DNA from: Flavobacterium sp. GSB-24
GTDB lineage: Bacteria > Bacteroidota > Bacteroidia > Flavobacteriales > Flavobacteriaceae
Direction of reading: 5' to 3'
Length of the DNA: 64,000 nucleotides
NCBI RefSeq assembly: GCF_027924665.1
Contig: NZ_AP027043.1
Location: forward strand, 3,596,001 to 3,660,000
Below are positions 35,993 to 44,953 of this stretch, one piece after another. The notes beneath the pieces were generated by a model. The model did no database searches and was not told the origin of the DNA. It saw nothing but the letters and a program-made list of their open reading frames with translations. Made by a program: the position numbers and the translations under genes. Positions within the stretch are counted from its first letter, which is position 1, and each line of letters begins with the position of its first letter.

Positions 35993-36120
35993 CAGTATCT
36001 CAGTATGTCAGTATCTCAGTATCTCAGTATCTCAGTATCTCAGTATCTCAGTATCTCAGTATCTCAGTATCTCAGTATCTCAGTATCTCAGTATCTCAGT
36101 ATCTCAGTATCTCAGTATCT
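35993..36120. repeat. 16-copy tandem repeat of CAGTATCT (8-bp VNTR)
   Basis: Sixteen consecutive 8-bp units fill exactly 128 bases. Only the second unit varies (CAGTATGT). The array is flanked by TTCAGTTTTCAG and CAGAACCTTA words of the dispersed intergenic repeat type, suggesting that slipped-strand expansion amplified one of those words. It lies between the DUF779 gene and the AraC gene, both converging on it. The open frame across it (35930-36139) is a repeat artefact. Confidence 0.95.
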
Positions 36121-36144
36121 CAGAACCTTAACACCTTAGCACCT

Positions 36145-37068
36145 TTAATTAATATAAAGTAACTGATACTGTTTCGGAGTAATTCCTTCGTATTTTTTGA
36201 ATAATCTGATGAAGTAATTAGCGTCTTCAAAACCTGCTAAATAACAGACTTCATTAATTTGAAGTGATGGATTCTTCAATAGATTTTTGGCACATTTTAT
36301 TTTTTCATTCAAAATATATTCAATCGGACTCATGCCGAGTTCACGTTTAAAGAAACGATAGAAAGAAGTGGTACTCATACAGGCTTTTTCGCTCAACGTT
36401 TTTAAGCTTATATTCTCCTTTAGATTTTGCTTGATATATTCTGTAACCTCTTTAATGGGATTATTGTTTTCTATAAACTTTCCTTCGTCTAGAGATTTTA
36501 CCGTTTGCGTTTGAATAATTCGAATCAATAATTCTTTTAAAGTTAAATCGGCCAAAATATCTTTGGTTATAGATGTGCTCATGCATTCTTTAATCAATTT
36601 ATTGATTGTTGCCGCCATTTCGACATTATTGTAAAAGAAATAATTCTGATAGTTCAACTGCCAGAACATATTATTTCCTTCTTTAGGATACTGCTCGTTT
36701 AAGAAGTTTAAAATTTCATTGATTTTTCCCTGATCAATAGCCAAAGCCAAACATTGTGTGGGATTGTTTTTGGAAGCTTCAGGAAAATCAATTTTCATTT
36801 CTACATTCGAAGGAACAATTACCGTTTCGCCAGGAAGATATTCGAATTCTGGATCATCAAAAAGATGCATGACTTTTTTGCCTCGTAGCATACTCGTTAC
36901 AACCAAGTCATTAAATTTTAACGGAACCATTTTAGTCGATTCGTAGGTCTCAAATAAATTTAATTCACAATGACTCAAATTGTAAATAGTTCTATTTTCA
37001 ACAAGAGTCTTTAACGATTTTTCTTGTGATAATTGAAGCGGGCTGACTAAAAATCGTTGGTTGTTCAT
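36145..37068 (-). CDS. AraC-family transcriptional regulator
   Basis: The 307-residue protein has an N-terminal sensor of the AraC_N type (about 20-190, LFDDPEFEYLPGETVIVPSN) and a C-terminal double HTH (about 210-305, LKTLSEKACMSTTSFYRFFK, then AGFEDANYFIRLFKKYEGIT). This type often sits beside ALDH-DUF779 pairs and is then thought to activate them. Here it converges on them across the 8-bp array. No operator could be identified. Its own start is flanked by a plain AT-rich leader. Confidence 0.88.
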   Translation of the reverse strand: MNNQRFLVSPLQLSQEKSLKTLVENRTIYNLSHCELNLFETYESTKMVPLKFNDLVVTSMLRGKKVMHLFDDPEFEYLPGETVIVPSNVEMKIDFPEASKNNPTQCLALAIDQGKINEILNFLNEQYPKEGNNMFWQLNYQNYFFYNNVEMAATINKLIKECMSTSITKDILADLTLKELLIRIIQTQTVKSLDEGKFIENNNPIKEVTEYIKQNLKENISLKTLSEKACMSTTSFYRFFKRELGMSPIEYILNEKIKCAKNLLKNPSLQINEVCYLAGFEDANYFIRLFKKYEGITPKQYQLLYIN

Positions 37069-37140
37069 TAAACTTAAATTTTTGGTGAAGACTTTAAATT
37101 TAAGTAAAATAAGGATATGAAAAGCAGATTTAACGTTTTA

Positions 37141-38004
37141 TTAAATCAGCTCTTCAACGTGTTTTTTGATGTTTTCGGATATTTTTTTGGTTGGAAGATC
37201 ATTTTCATCATCTCCAAACGGATCTTCGATTTCCTCGGCAATTAATTCCAAACTGGCTAAAACATAAAATATAAACACAACAACTGGAGCAACCAAATAA
37301 CCTAAACTAACAGAATATCCAAACGGAAGTGTCATTGTATAAAAGAAGATGAATTTTTTTATGAACGCACTGTAAGAGTAGGGAATAGGTGTGTTTTTGA
37401 TTCTTTCGCACGCCCCGCAAATATCTGTAAAAGCAACCAATTCGTCATTTAAAGTAATCAGCTGATCGCCGGTAATTTTTTTTGCATCATACAAATCATT
37501 GATTTTATGATACATTATTCTTTTTAACTGATTGGGTTTGTGTTTATGATGGTCAATTTCTAAATCGACATCTTCAAAAAGTTGTTTGCTTGTGTCTTCA
37601 TCTTTTAAATGTTTGTGCAAAATATCTGCATACATCGGAATGTATTTTCTGAAAAAATTTCTATCGTTTTCATCTTTTAAAATGGCAGAAAGTTTTATGG
37701 CAAAATTTCGGCTGTTATTTACAAGTCCGCCCCAAAGTTTACGCCCTTCCCACCATCGGTCATAAGCTGTATTGGTTCTAAAAACAAGCAAAAGCGAAAT
37801 AACAAAACCCAGCATTCCGTGCATAATAGGAATGTTATGGATGTAATCGTTTTTAGACACTTTAAAATATTCGACCTCGAGATAGCCTACTATTGCAGCA
37901 TAAATTCCAATTGCAATCATAATCGGAAACAATTTTCGAACTGTATCAGATTTATGAAAATGAAAAATAAAAGTAAACCAGTCTTTAGTATTGTAAGTGA
38001 TCAT
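37141..38004 (-). CDS. Bestrophin-family anion channel
   Basis: The 287-residue membrane protein starts MITYNTKDWFTFIFHFHKSD and contains TM segments near residues 23-43, 48-65 and two more around 215-250. NTAYDRWWEGRKLWGGLVN (about 79-97) is the signature of the bestrophin/UPF0187 family. It forms pentameric channels, in bacteria usually for cations or anions. It is monocistronic and separated from the efflux operon by a terminator. Confidence 0.85.
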   Translation of the reverse strand: MITYNTKDWFTFIFHFHKSDTVRKLFPIMIAIGIYAAIVGYLEVEYFKVSKNDYIHNIPIMHGMLGFVISLLLVFRTNTAYDRWWEGRKLWGGLVNNSRNFAIKLSAILKDENDRNFFRKYIPMYADILHKHLKDEDTSKQLFEDVDLEIDHHKHKPNQLKRIMYHKINDLYDAKKITGDQLITLNDELVAFTDICGACERIKNTPIPYSYSAFIKKFIFFYTMTLPFGYSVSLGYLVAPVVVFIFYVLASLELIAEEIEDPFGDDENDLPTKKISENIKKHVEELI

Positions 38005-38093
38005 TTAAGTTTGTTTTGAAACAAATTTAAATTAAAAATTAACCTGTTTTGATATAAATTTAAAAAAAATATTCTGCAACATCGAAGTAATAT

Positions 38094-38159
38094 AAAGGCG
38101 TTTCCCTTATTTAATATACACTTAGCAATATGTATTTAAATAAGAGAAACGCCTTTTTT
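38094..38159. terminator. Terminator of the efflux operon
   Basis: AAAGGCGTTTC and CTTATTTAA pair with TTTAAATAAG and GAAACGCCTTT, forming a long hairpin of about 20 bp with a 20-base loop. It lies between tolC-like and bestrophin genes, both on the minus strand. The T run is best on the plus strand, so it could also stop antisense reading. Confidence 0.65.
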
Positions 38160-38187
38160 AAGTTTTAAGCTTTTAAATTACAGTAAG

Positions 38188-39498
38188 TTAAAAAGTAATA
38201 TTTCCTGCTAATTCTTTTAAAGCAATTTCAGATAATTTTGCTTCATACTGGGCGTTGCTGTAACGCACTTTTGCATTTACATAATTAAGCTGGGCTGTTC
38301 TAAAATCTAGAGTGGTAATTGTTCCAATTCTAAATTTATCAAGTGTAATATCTAGATTTTGTTTCGCAATTGCCTCGTTGTCTTCTTCCAGATCGATTAA
38401 CTCTAAGTTGGTCAAATAAGTCTGAAAAGCGGTGCTTAATTGTGTGTTCAAGATCATATTTTGCTGCTCGATGGCAATTTGTGAATTTTCAATCTGCATT
38501 TTGGCAACTTTTTCATTGCGATGCTGATTGAAACCATCAAAAATATTCATCGAAGCATTAAATCCGTAATTTAAACCTCTTGAAGAGTTTTCACTAGTAA
38601 AACCTAAACTCGATTGGCTTTCAGAGAAGTTATAACCTGTGGTTAAGCGCAAAATAGGATAACGATCTGCCTTTACTTGTTTTAATTGTAATTCGGCAAT
38701 ACGTTTATTGATAATTTGCGATTCTAAAGCAGGGTTTTGTTTTTGCGCTAATTCCATTAAATCAGCCAAAACTAATTTATTGTCAACGTTCACCTCATCT
38801 GTTACTTTGAAGTCAATTTTTGGATCGCGTGCTAAGTATTGATTCAATAAAATTTTAGCATTAGCATAAGATTCTTTTTGTCTCAACAAAGCTACTTGAT
38901 CAGAATTTAAATCAACCTGTGCATTTAAAACTTCTAATTTTGAAGCTTTTCCGATACTGAATCTGTTTTGAGCTAAAGTCAATCTTTGTTTCGAAATTAC
39001 GATTGTAGTATCTAAAGCAGCTAATTGATGCTGCTGCTGCACTAAATCATAATATGCTGAATTTACCTGACCAATTTTAACTAAAATTGTTCTTTTAAGT
39101 TCCGCATCCCCCAGTTTTTGAAGCTCTTTTAATTGATCATATCTGGCAAACATTTTCATTCCGTCAAAAACTGTCCAGCCTAAACTTACACCATAAGTTA
39201 AACTATTGTTTTTAGCATTCTTTAACGAAGTTGATGTTCCGTCTTGACGGACTTGGGTTGAATTGGTAAGATTGTTATTGTCAACAACAGAAGCAGTTGC
39301 AGTTGGCAGCATTCCAGCATTTCCAATTGTTGTGTTGGTTTCGTTTATTAACGAATTGTTTTTGGCAATTTTAATTTCAAAATTATTTTCCAAAGCTATA
39401 CTCATAGCCTGCTCAATAGTCAGAACTTCCTGCGCATTCGCCTGAATAATACAAACGAAAAGAATTATTAAAGTGCCGTATATATTTTTGATATTCAT
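38188..39498 (-). CDS. TolC-like outer-membrane efflux channel
   Basis: The 436-residue protein has a signal peptide (MNIKNIYGTLIILFVCIIQA NAQ, cleavage after NAQ likely). Two OEP repeats follow, each with long helices and short strands (AKNNSLTYGVSLGWTVFDG; SSRGLNYGFNASMNIFDG). It forms the trimeric exit duct of a tripartite pump. It is the last gene of an adaptor-pump-duct operon and is separated from the pump gene by 63 bases containing a stable hairpin. Confidence 0.93.
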   Translation of the reverse strand: MNIKNIYGTLIILFVCIIQANAQEVLTIEQAMSIALENNFEIKIAKNNSLINETNTTIGNAGMLPTATASVVDNNNLTNSTQVRQDGTSTSLKNAKNNSLTYGVSLGWTVFDGMKMFARYDQLKELQKLGDAELKRTILVKIGQVNSAYYDLVQQQHQLAALDTTIVISKQRLTLAQNRFSIGKASKLEVLNAQVDLNSDQVALLRQKESYANAKILLNQYLARDPKIDFKVTDEVNVDNKLVLADLMELAQKQNPALESQIINKRIAELQLKQVKADRYPILRLTTGYNFSESQSSLGFTSENSSRGLNYGFNASMNIFDGFNQHRNEKVAKMQIENSQIAIEQQNMILNTQLSTAFQTYLTNLELIDLEEDNEAIAKQNLDITLDKFRIGTITTLDFRTAQLNYVNAKVRYSNAQYEAKLSEIALKELAGNITF

Positions 39499-39520
39499 GT
39501 TTATTTACTTTTGCCACCCA

Positions 39521-39551
39521 ATCACGAATCTTGATGCATAAAATTCGTGAT
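39521..39551 (-). promoter_or_regulatory. Intercistronic hairpin between pump and tolC-like genes
   Basis: ATCACGAAT and ATTCGTGAT form a perfect 9-bp stem around 13 bases. It has no T run, so it is more likely a stability or processing element that adjusts TolC levels than a terminator. Confidence 0.5.
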
Positions 39552-39561
39552 CTTTTGGTTT

Positions 39562-42500
39562 CTATTTTATACTTTCTCTTTCGTATTCATCAATATGATC
39601 AAACTCTGGATAGTGTTTTCTCGCTTTAGACCACATTAAATAAATTGCAGGAATTACAAAAAGCGTTAAAGCCAATGAAAAAATTGTTCCTCCAACAATT
39701 ACAACTCCCATACCAATTCTACTGGTTGATGCAGCTCCAAGTGACATTGCAATTGGAAGCGCTCCTAAAGCAATGGCTAAACTGGTCATTAAAATTGGAC
39801 GTAAACGTGCTTCTGAAGCTTCTAAAATAGCTTCTAATTTTGGTTTTCCTTGTTCGCGCAACTGATTGGCAAATTCGACAATCAAAATACCATTTTTGGT
39901 TACCAGACCAATTAACATTACAGTACCAATCTGGCTGAAAATGTTCCAAGTTTGGTTGAATAGCCAAAGGGAGAATAAAGCCCCGGCAACAGCCATTGGA
40001 ACGGTCAAAATGATGATAAACGGATCAATAAAACTTTCAAACTGTGCAGCAAGAATTAAGAATATTAATAGTAAAGCCAGTCCAAATGCGAAAGAAGTAT
40101 TCGAGCTGCTTTCTACAAAATCTCGGGATTCTCCAGCTAAATCCGTTGTAAAACTTTCGTCTAAAACTTTAGCTTTAATTCTATCCATTTCCTTAATTCC
40201 GTCACCCATACTTTTTCCTGGCGCTAATCCAGCAGCAACAGTTGCAGACATGTAACGATTATTATGATACAGCTGCGGTGGATTACTTTGTTCGTATACA
40301 TTAACAACGTTATCCATCTGAATCAATTCACCGTTTTTGTTTTTTACAAACATTGAAGTCAAATCTAAAGGTTTCGATCTGTCTTTTTGATCAAATTGTC
40401 CAATTACCTGATACTGTTTTCCGTTTTTGATGAAATATCCAAAACGCTGTCCGCTCAACGAAAGCTGTAATGTCTGCGCAATATCAAGAATAGATATTCC
40501 TAAGCTTTCTGCTTTTGCGCGGTCAATAGTTACATTGATTTCGGGTTTATTAAATTTCAAGTTAACGTCTGTAGTAGAAAAGACGTCGCTTTTTCCGACT
40601 TCGTTCATAAAAAGAGGAATTTTTTCTCTTAATTTATCAAAAGTAGGAGCCTGAATAATATATTGAATTGGCAAACCTCCACGTCTGTTTACAGCAATTG
40701 TAGGCTGTTGTGTTACAGAAGTTTTTGCATTAGGATATTGTTTTGTCCATTTGGTCAGTTTATCCGCAATTTCCTTTTGAGATTTTTCTCTTTCATCAAC
40801 GTCTTTCAGTGTTAACCTTACCAATCCGCTGTTTACAGAGTTTGAGCTAAATCCGGGAGAAGTAATTACCAAACTTACTTTTTTCTCTGGAATAGAATCA
40901 TCAATTAATTTTGAAATTTCCTGCATGAAACGGTCTGTATATTCGTACGAAGAACCTTCTGGTGTTGTCATACGCATTGTTACAGAGCTTCGATCATCAT
41001 AAGGAGCGGTTTCTTTTGGAAGAATGGTAAAGAACAAATAGATTAATCCAAAACAAACAATTAAGATTGGAAAACTAATCCATTTTCGATCCATGAATTT
41101 TGTTAGTGCTTCGGCATAACTACTGTTCATTTTTTCAAAAAACGGTTCGGTTTTAATATAAAATTTTGATTTTTTCTGTTCGCCGCCTTTCATTAAATAG
41201 GCATTCAGCATTGGCGTTAAAGTTAATGATACAAAGGCAGAAATCAATACAGCAGCACCAATTACAACTCCAAATTCCCTAAAAAGCCGGCCTACGAAAC
41301 CTTCTAAGAAAATTACGGGTAAGAATACCGCTGCCAATGTTACTGAAATCGAAATTACAGCATAGAAAATCTCATTTGAACCCTTAATTGCAGCTTCAAT
41401 AGGAGTCATGCCTTCTTCAACTTTTTTAAAGATATTTTCGGTAACTACAATTCCATCATCCACAACTAAACCTGTTGCTAAAACAATAGCTAATAAGGTC
41501 AATACGTTAATAGAAAAACCAAAAAGCCACATAATGAAAAATGTAGCAATCAAAGAAACAGGAATATCTATTAAAGGCCTGAACGCGATTGCCCAGTCTC
41601 TAAAAAAAAGATAAATAATAATGATAACTAATATGATTGAAATTCCTAAAGTTTCTGCAACCTCAAGAACCGATTTCTTTACGAAGATAGTATTGTCAAG
41701 CGCAATATTTAGTTTGATATCTTTTGGAAGGTCTTTCTTTAGAGCTTCGTATTTTTTGTAAAATTCTTTAGAAATATCTAAGTAATTGGCTCCAGGCATT
41801 GGCACAATTGCTAAACCAATCAAAGGAAGTCCAGACTGGCTCATTTTGGTTTCTAAATTTTCTGGTCCTAATTCGGCACCTCCAATATCGCTTAAACGAA
41901 CAATTTTGTCACCATCTGTACGAATAATGATATTGTTGAATTCTTCTGCTTTAGACAGGTTTCCAACAGTTTTTACCGTTAATTCAGTATTATTTCCAGT
42001 TAATTTTCCCGATGGTAATTCAACATTTTGTGCATTTAACGCGGTACGAACATCGGCTACAGTACAGCCATAAGCAGAAAGTTTAGCAGGATCAATCCAC
42101 AAACGCATGGCATAACGTTTTTGTCCCCAAATTTGAACGGCACTCACACCTGGAATTGTTTCTAATCGCTGCGAAATAACATTCTCGGCATAATCACTTA
42201 ATTCTAATGAACTTCGTGTATCACTTTGAACTGTCATAGAAATAATGGCTTCACTATCAGCATCGGCTTTTGATACAACTGGTGGAGCATCAATATCTTG
42301 TGGTAAACTTCTAATAGCTTGCGAAACTTTATCACGAACGTCGTTTGCAGCTTCTTCTAAATCTTTGTCAAGATTGAACTCTATTGTAATATTACTGCTT
42401 CCTTGATTACTTGAAGAAGTAATATTTCGAATTCCGTCAATTGCATTTACAGCTTTTTCAAGAGGTTCAGTAATTTGTGATTCTATAATATCGGAATTGG

Positions 42501-42660
42501 CACCTGTGTAATTGGTACGAATAGAAACCTGAGCAGGGTCAATAGAAGGAAATTCTCTGACACCCAGAAATGTGTAACCAATAAAACCGAATAATATGAT
42601 TAATAAATTCAGTACAATGGTTAAAACAGGTCTTTTTATACTTGTAGTTGATAAACTCAT
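39562..42660 (-). CDS. RND-family multidrug efflux pump subunit (HAE1 type)
   Basis: The 1032-residue protein has twelve TM helices in two halves, each with a large periplasmic loop. Features are the N-terminal MSLSTTSIKRPVLTIVLN, the TM4 acid-containing segment VLATGLVVDDGIVVTENIFK (about 400-419) for proton coupling, and C-terminal TM motif GLVTKNGILIVEFANQLREQ. It exports drugs or other hydrophobic compounds with proton entry, using the adaptor and duct encoded beside it. The size is normal. Confidence 0.95.
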   Translation of the reverse strand: MSLSTTSIKRPVLTIVLNLLIILFGFIGYTFLGVREFPSIDPAQVSIRTNYTGANSDIIESQITEPLEKAVNAIDGIRNITSSSNQGSSNITIEFNLDKDLEEAANDVRDKVSQAIRSLPQDIDAPPVVSKADADSEAIISMTVQSDTRSSLELSDYAENVISQRLETIPGVSAVQIWGQKRYAMRLWIDPAKLSAYGCTVADVRTALNAQNVELPSGKLTGNNTELTVKTVGNLSKAEEFNNIIIRTDGDKIVRLSDIGGAELGPENLETKMSQSGLPLIGLAIVPMPGANYLDISKEFYKKYEALKKDLPKDIKLNIALDNTIFVKKSVLEVAETLGISIILVIIIIYLFFRDWAIAFRPLIDIPVSLIATFFIMWLFGFSINVLTLLAIVLATGLVVDDGIVVTENIFKKVEEGMTPIEAAIKGSNEIFYAVISISVTLAAVFLPVIFLEGFVGRLFREFGVVIGAAVLISAFVSLTLTPMLNAYLMKGGEQKKSKFYIKTEPFFEKMNSSYAEALTKFMDRKWISFPILIVCFGLIYLFFTILPKETAPYDDRSSVTMRMTTPEGSSYEYTDRFMQEISKLIDDSIPEKKVSLVITSPGFSSNSVNSGLVRLTLKDVDEREKSQKEIADKLTKWTKQYPNAKTSVTQQPTIAVNRRGGLPIQYIIQAPTFDKLREKIPLFMNEVGKSDVFSTTDVNLKFNKPEINVTIDRAKAESLGISILDIAQTLQLSLSGQRFGYFIKNGKQYQVIGQFDQKDRSKPLDLTSMFVKNKNGELIQMDNVVNVYEQSNPPQLYHNNRYMSATVAAGLAPGKSMGDGIKEMDRIKAKVLDESFTTDLAGESRDFVESSSNTSFAFGLALLLIFLILAAQFESFIDPFIIILTVPMAVAGALFSLWLFNQTWNIFSQIGTVMLIGLVTKNGILIVEFANQLREQGKPKLEAILEASEARLRPILMTSLAIALGALPIAMSLGAASTSRIGMGVVIVGGTIFSLALTLFVIPAIYLMWSKARKHYPEFDHIDEYERESIK

Positions 42661-42678
42661 TTGTAATTTTAGATTTTA

Positions 42679-42702
42679 GTCCCGATCTCGAAACCTCGGG
42701 AC
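42679..42702. repeat. Dispersed hairpin repeat inside the efflux operon
   Basis: GTCCCGA pairs with TCGGGAC around 10 bases, flanked by TTTTAGATTTTAG words and then by CATAACTTATAACCCAAAAC words. It occupies the 112-base gap between adaptor and pump genes. Confidence 0.5.
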
Positions 42703-42772
42703 GGGATAGATTTTAGATTTGATGAGTATTTTAAAACTCATAACTTATAACCCAAAACTCATAACTTAAATG

Positions 42773-43834
42773 TTATTTTTGTACTTTAACTTTAATTGGT
42801 GCTTCATTTTTTAATGACATCACACCACTTGTAATTAAAGTATCTCCAGCTTTCAATCCTGATAAAATCAAAATGGAAGAGTCTGTTCTTGTTGTAGCAT
42901 CAACCATAACTTCCTTTGCTTGTCCGTTATTAGCAATAAAAACTTTTTTGCCATCTTGAATTGGTATAATTGCCTGCGAAGGCACAACAATCGCGTCTTT
43001 AATAATATTTAAAGGTAATTTGATATCGGCAAAAGTTCCTGGAAAAAGTTTTCCGTCAGTATTATCAGCAATTGCACGAATTTGAAGTGTACGCGTGGCA
43101 ACAGCAACTTCTGGTTCAATCGCATAGATTTTTGCATTATATGTTTTATCTGATCCAGAAACTGTAAAATCTATTACAGAACCAGATTTTACTTGTGACG
43201 CATATTTCTCTGGAATTGAAAATGTGATTTTTAATTTTCCAGTGTTTACCAATTTTGCAACTAAAACAGTTGGTGTAATATAAGTTCCTGGCGAAATATT
43301 ACGTAAACCAATTTTTCCTGAAAAAGGAGCTCTTACAGAAGTTTTAGATATTTGAGCTCTTATTAATTGGCTTTGCGCTTGTGCTGATGCGTGATCTGCT
43401 CGTGCAACATCTGCTTCTTCTTGGCTGATAGCTTCTTTTTGAAGTAATAATTTTGCTCTTCTTTCGTTTTCTGCTGCCAAACCTTCTTTGGTTACAGCTT
43501 GTCTTAACTGCGCTTTTAATTCAATATCATTTACTTTAAAAAGTACTTGACCTTTCGTTACAAAACTTCCTTCGTTAAAAAATATTCCTTCTACAATTCC
43601 AGAAACCTCACTATGAATTTCGACTTGCTCATTTGCTTCAATAGATCCTGAAAGGGACAAATTATTATCAAACGTAGCCGTTTTTATTACGATTCCGTTA
43701 ACAGTTGTTGGAGAATCTTTATCGTTGAATTTTTTTGAATCTTCGTTTTTACCTTTATTCGATAATATTCTATAGGTAATAAATCCTCCTATAAGAACGA
43801 TTAAAAGGGTGTAAATGAGGTGTTTTACTTTCAT
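42773..43834 (-). CDS. RND efflux periplasmic adaptor (membrane fusion protein)
   Basis: The 353-residue protein has an N-terminal TM anchor (MKVKHLIYTLLIVLIGGFIT). A biotinyl/lipoyl-like half motif (VEIHSEVSGIVEGIFFNEGS, about 67-86), a helical hairpin (about 105-145), the matching GLRNISPGTYI part and a beta-barrel follow. It bridges the pump and the TolC-like duct. It is the first gene of the operon. Upstream there is no TetR gene, but two palindromes are present. Confidence 0.93.
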   Translation of the reverse strand: MKVKHLIYTLLIVLIGGFITYRILSNKGKNEDSKKFNDKDSPTTVNGIVIKTATFDNNLSLSGSIEANEQVEIHSEVSGIVEGIFFNEGSFVTKGQVLFKVNDIELKAQLRQAVTKEGLAAENERRAKLLLQKEAISQEEADVARADHASAQAQSQLIRAQISKTSVRAPFSGKIGLRNISPGTYITPTVLVAKLVNTGKLKITFSIPEKYASQVKSGSVIDFTVSGSDKTYNAKIYAIEPEVAVATRTLQIRAIADNTDGKLFPGTFADIKLPLNIIKDAIVVPSQAIIPIQDGKKVFIANNGQAKEVMVDATTRTDSSILILSGLKAGDTLITSGVMSLKNEAPIKVKVQK

Positions 43835-43883
43835 AAAATTGAAGTGGATAATTAGGTTTTAGGTATGTGTTTTAGTAAGCTTA

Positions 43884-43891
43884 CAAATTTA
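43884..43891 (-). promoter_or_regulatory. -7 promoter element of the efflux operon
   Basis: TAAATTTG on the minus strand matches the -7 consensus, 49 bases upstream of the adaptor start. No good upstream box is visible. Confidence 0.4.
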
Positions 43892-43934
43892 ACTTTTTGA
43901 TATGAAATCGAAAGACGTTAGCTTTTATTTAACA

Positions 43935-43948
43935 TTTGTATGTACAAA
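43935..43948. promoter_or_regulatory. Palindrome TTTGTATGTACAAA upstream of the efflux operon
   Basis: A 14-bp dyad with perfect 6-bp arms sits about 45 bases upstream of the -7 element, where an activator or repressor could bind. A related imperfect dyad is at 44141-44166. Confidence 0.4.
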
Positions 43949-44140
43949 GGTTTACATTAGACTTAAAACCAGTCAAAAGGTTTAATAAAAAGATTATTTT
44001 TTTTGAATAAATCAAAGTTTTAAAAGAAAAACAGTTTTCAAGAAAAAAAATGTGCTAATATTCTGTAAAGTCAGATTTTTTCTAGTTTTATATTAATTTT
44101 ATGCATTTTGTCTGATTTTTTTTGCACTTTATCGATTTTA

Positions 44141-44166
44141 TTTGTAACATTGGTATGTTAAACAAA
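44141..44166. promoter_or_regulatory. Imperfect palindrome related to the 43935 site
   Basis: TTTGTAACAT faces ATGTTAAACAAA around TGGT. The TTTGTA/ACAAA ends resemble the other dyad. It lies in the 489-base divergent region between the efflux operon and the thioredoxin-fold gene; nothing else stands out in that region. Confidence 0.3.
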
Positions 44167-44323
44167 ATGAAGTTTAGGTATAGTTTTACTAGCGTATTAT
44201 AATAGTATTACTATTAAAATGTGATATTAGAAGTTGCTTTTTAAGTTATTTACAGATTATAGTTAATAATTTTATTAACAAGTGTTTATTTTTTGACTGA
44301 TTAAACTAATAAAAAAATAATTT

Positions 44324-44923
44324 ATGAAGAAAAAATTACTTCTAAGTCTATGGTTCACACTTTTAATTTTTTTGGTTGGTTATTTGTTTTGGCAAAATGA
44401 GTTTAAGTACAGCCTTCCAACGCCAGTCCCACAAAATTATCATGCCATTGCAATGGGATCTAAAATTGAATTAGGACCATGCTGTGCATTCGATAATAAA
44501 CCAATATTTATACATTTCTTTAATCCAGATTGTCCCTGTTCACGCTTTAATGTGCCACATGTGAGTGATTTAATTAAGAAATATGGAGACAAGATCAATT
44601 TTAAAATTGTAGTGTTAAACAAAAAAAGGAATTTTACTATTGATGAAATTCAGAAAAAGTTTGATGCTCAAATTCCTGTTTACTTTGATGAAGCAATTGC
44701 AGAAAATTGTGGTGTTTTTTCTACTCCGCAGGCTGTTTTATTAGATCCTTCACATAAATTATATTATCGCGGTAATTATAACAAAACAAGATATTGCACC
44801 GATGCAAAAAGTAACTATGCGCAAATGGCAATTGATTCTTTGTTGAGCAAGAATCATAATCCTTCTTTTAATGCTTTCGCTCTGAGAGCCTATGGATGTT
44901 CGTTACTAAAATGTACCAAATAA
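44324..44923 (+). CDS. Membrane-anchored thioredoxin-fold protein (DUF6436-like)
   Basis: The 199-residue protein has an N-terminal TM anchor (LLLSLWFTLLIFLVGYLFW) and an extracytoplasmic thioredoxin-like domain with NPDCPCSRFNVPHV at about residues 67-80, a Cys pair at the active-site position. FSTPQAVLLDP carries the cis-Pro-type TP near residue 130. Two further cysteines end the protein (GCSLLKC). It may act as a periplasmic thiol reductase or oxidase. The next genes are signalling proteins, 30 bases away, suggesting an operon. Confidence 0.65.
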   Translation: MKKKLLLSLWFTLLIFLVGYLFWQNEFKYSLPTPVPQNYHAIAMGSKIELGPCCAFDNKPIFIHFFNPDCPCSRFNVPHVSDLIKKYGDKINFKIVVLNKKRNFTIDEIQKKFDAQIPVYFDEAIAENCGVFSTPQAVLLDPSHKLYYRGNYNKTRYCTDAKSNYAQMAIDSLLSKNHNPSFNAFALRAYGCSLLKCTK

Positions 44924-44953
44924 ATCTAAATCCTAAATCAAAAAATTAAACCT

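Noticed and set aside
35993-36120. CRISPR array
   Set aside because: Units are 8 bp with no spacers and there are no cas genes.
35930-36139. 69-residue open frame across the tandem array
   Set aside because: The translated VSQYLSIS repeat arises from the 8-bp units in any frame; no start context or homologue-like sequence.
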